DNA of 64,000 nt, taken from positions 1-64,000 of the forward strand of contig CAJNOJ010000093.1 in assembly GCA_905250025.1 (NCBI GenBank). Direction: 5' to 3'. The stretch comes from Adineta ricciae. Its lineage: Eukaryota > Rotifera > Eurotatoria > Adinetida > Adinetidae. The notes under the pieces are model-generated. The model had not been told where the DNA came from and searched no databases. It saw nothing but the letters and a program-made list of their open reading frames with translations. A program made the position numbers and the translations under genes. Positions within the stretch are counted from its first letter, which is position 1. The number at the start of each line of letters is the position of its first letter. Shown one piece after another: positions 61,510 to 64,000 of this stretch.

Positions 61510-64000
61510 ATGCCAAATCTCGATCTTCTACGACAAATCGAATCAGCTGTCTTGTCATGCGTTTCATCAGATGCTCAACGTCGACAACAAGCCTATGACT
61601 ACGTCGAAAAGATCAAATCTGATCCAAATCAATCCTTATCGATTGGATTTGACTTTTTCGATAAATCTCAAACGTTCGATCCATTAGTGAAGCATTTCGG
61701 TTTGCAATGTATTGAAGAAACAATCAAATACAAGTGGACAGCGCTCGATTCGCAATTGAAAGTGTCGATTAAGGAACGTTTATGGTTGTTAATGAACGAA
61801 CAAGATCAACTACCTACGCACTTAAAAACGTGAGAGAAAAACATGTTGTTGTCGGAAAACGAGCATTTTTCATTTTTCAGAATTCTAGTTCGTTGTGTTT
61901 GTGAGATAGCCAAACGTGAATGGCCACAACAATGGCCCTCGTTTCTTGATGAACTTGTCTCATTATCGAAAACGAATTCAACGAACGAGTATTCATTGTT
62001 AATCTTAGCGTATCTCATCGAAGATGTGATTGTTCTTCAAACATTGAATCAAATACGAAAGCGAGACATTCAAACCACATTATTACAACATGGGAATAAA
62101 CTTTTAGAGTTTATTGAATATTTTCTGGATTTACCAAATACAATTTCCAGTTCTCTTTATGCATTGACCATGTTTGCAACATTTCTGCCGATCGACTTAT
62201 TTTTTTCTACGAAAATCATCGATAAAATCGTTCTGTTACTAAACTCATCAACTCATCGAATGAAAGCAGCTGAATTTCTTAGTGTTATTTCCGATCGTCG
62301 AGGAAAATACGAAGAACGTTTGCCATTACTTCAACTCTACCCTTATTTATTTCAATCTGGATCTCAATACAACGATCTCTTTTCTGCCATTCAAGTCAAA
62401 CAACCCTACGAAACTTATGATTTCATGAAACAATACGCAATGGTTATCACGGCACTGTGTGAACAGTTATGTTACTTATGTGGCGGAGAAGACACAAATA
62501 AGAAGACGCCACTACCCGAACAATTTTCCAACGGAGTATTTCTACAAGTTCTCATAGCATTAATGCAACATCCGAGTATTTATATATCGTTGTACGGCTA
62601 TCAGATGTGGCTACAATTACTCAAAGCAAATATATTTCAAGAAAATGACTATAAAAACATTTCACCCATTGTTCTTCGAGCTCTATGTCATTCATTAGTT
62701 AAACAACCTTACAAACAAATAGATCAAGAACAAGGTAAGAACTTACACAAATTGACTCTTAAGCAACTTAGTTGAGTTGGTCATCTATCGAACGAAATTG
62801 ACACGAAGTATATTACATCTATGTACACACCGATCGATGGCGAACCTGTTGACTTGGGTACATCATAGTTTAATTAACGGAACGATATACTTGATTTCGC
62901 CTTGTACACTGTATGAGTTTAATTGATATTTAAATTGATTGTAAAATAGACGAGATGTTTATAATGATACGTGATCAATAAGAATTCGACTTCAGATCGA
63001 CATAAATCTGTCTTTTTTTCTCTTGTTAGAGATAGCATCTTATTACATTCGTTATGATTATGAAGACGAATCTGATTATCAGAAATTTATTGGCAAAAAT
63101 CGAACGATTCTCATTCGATCAATTGATAATGTTTGTAAAAACAATGATCAGTTGGCAATAGCTATACGGATCGGTTTTGATTACGCGGATTATTGTTTTC
63201 AACCAGCGAATCTTACTAATCTCTTACTTTTTGAATCCCTAATTGCCTATTGGCAAATAATCGAACGACATTCACGAGCATTATTAACACCGCGGGAAGT
63301 ATTCAATCATCTGAATATCCTTTCAGATGCAGATCAATTAGCTTTTTGTCAACGTGGACAGACATTGATTCAACAGCTATTATCGATAAATGATCACGAA
63401 AATCTCGATTTTGTAGCATACTCGCTACGTTTGTTAACATGTTTGTATGTTTTTACACGCGGAGAACAATCGTGGACGCAACGAATTCTCGAACATCTAT
63501 TTCGTGTTTTGACAACAGAGAGAAATCTGGGATCCCAAATGAGCCCATTACAAAAGCAAGCAAGTTGCTTAATTGATCTATGTCTGAATTATGGTCCTTC
63601 AATCTTTGTTTACTTCAATGATTTATTTCAAGTCACACAAAATTTAGTTCAACAACAGACAGCAAAAGATCAATCGATTCGACTTGCTGGTTGGCAATGG
63701 AGTATTCTAGTAGAATGTTTAGCGATTCTTTTGAATTACTTTCAATCGTATCAACAACAGGCAATGTACATCAATGGACTTGTTGAACCTTTCGCGCAAA
63801 TTCTAACACAATTTAATACGAATGTCAACGATATACAAGGTTTTATTGATTATATTGGACTGAAACCAACACCAGATGGTAAGAAACTGTCCATCTCTCT
63901 TAAAAGTTCATCTCATGATATGATTTAGCGAACTCAACCAATAATCAACGTTTCGTTCTACTCAGTGTTCATATTCTCTGCGGTCTTCTACGACGTATTG
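61510..64000 (+). CDS. XPO5: Exportin-5, N-terminal part (runs off the right edge)
   Basis: Exportin-5 is the Ran-GTP-dependent karyopherin that carries pre-miRNA and other double-stranded RNAs out of the nucleus. Exons 61510-61829, 61881-62734, 63030-63878 and from 63929 onward. Diagnostic strings: FDPLVKHFGLQCIEETIKYK, CEIAKREWPQQWPSFLDEL, LAYLIEDVIVLQTL, RKRDIQTTLLQ (human: KREWPQHWPDML, RLAEDVVTFQTL, RRRDIQQTL). These mark the importin-beta N-terminal repeat and the Xpo1-like domain. The 295-bp intron (62735-63029) is much longer than its neighbours and contains no recognisable gene. About 690 residues are visible, roughly half of a typical exportin-5. The start follows a non-coding leader with no competing upstream ATG in frame. 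Confidence 0.93.

Noticed and set aside
1-64000. tRNA, rRNA, CRISPR, operon or riboswitch features
   Set aside because: Nothing with the necessary conserved boxes or repeat-spacer pattern was found by eye. The window is eukaryotic, so bacterial-type elements are not expected.

Overview
The window reads as nuclear DNA of a small-genome invertebrate, most probably a bdelloid rotifer (Adineta/Rotaria type). It is AT-rich, and animal genes are split by GT-AG introns of mostly 45-60 bp. A diverged ADP-ribosyltransferase gene and a repeat-scarred patch fit that assignment. The organism is an inference; the gene families are read directly from the translations.

Layout. At 1-8.3 kb: the 5' half of calreticulin (-), a CRAL-TRIO lipid carrier (-), a KH-domain protein (+) and a short RBFOX-like RRM protein (+). 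At 8.5-11.7 kb: a cyclic nucleotide-gated (CNG) channel (-) with an altered selectivity filter. A 5.7 kb gene-free stretch follows, then a FLYWCH zinc-finger gene (-). At 19.9-26.2 kb there is an accessory patch: a decayed copy of an ABCA 3' end cut by two insertions, one of them a hairpin element; an intronless zinc-finger plus ADP-ribosyltransferase gene; two membrane-protein genes; and an orphan exon. At 26.6-32.1 kb lies an ABCA transporter (-) with an assembly gap (single N) through its first half.

At 33-43 kb there is a dense run of minus-strand housekeeping and signalling genes: KLHL8, a PhnZ-type HD oxygenase, ATG5, a dystroglycan-like receptor, OCIAD1 and an MRGBP/EAF7 subunit. At 43.5-47.2 kb: two plus-strand EF-hand paralogues with remains of a third unit between them. 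At 47.8-58.5 kb, all minus: a FoxF forkhead factor, an FBXW9-like F-box/WD40 protein, an MPV17L2-like protein, SERF and an AF4/FMR2-family protein. From 61.5 kb to the edge: exportin-5 (+).

There is no operon-like logic; the genes work in unrelated pathways. Exon boundaries were worked out by hand by requiring GT-AG ends, matching phases and family-consistent protein across each junction. They may be off by a base in places. The most unusual items are the glycine-less CNG pore, the ADP-ribosyltransferase with a YHG active-site motif behind a PBZ-like finger, the hairpin element inside the ABCA pseudogene, the decayed EF-hand unit, and the dystroglycan-like tail that keeps its membrane-proximal motif but lacks the PPxY dystrophin-binding end.
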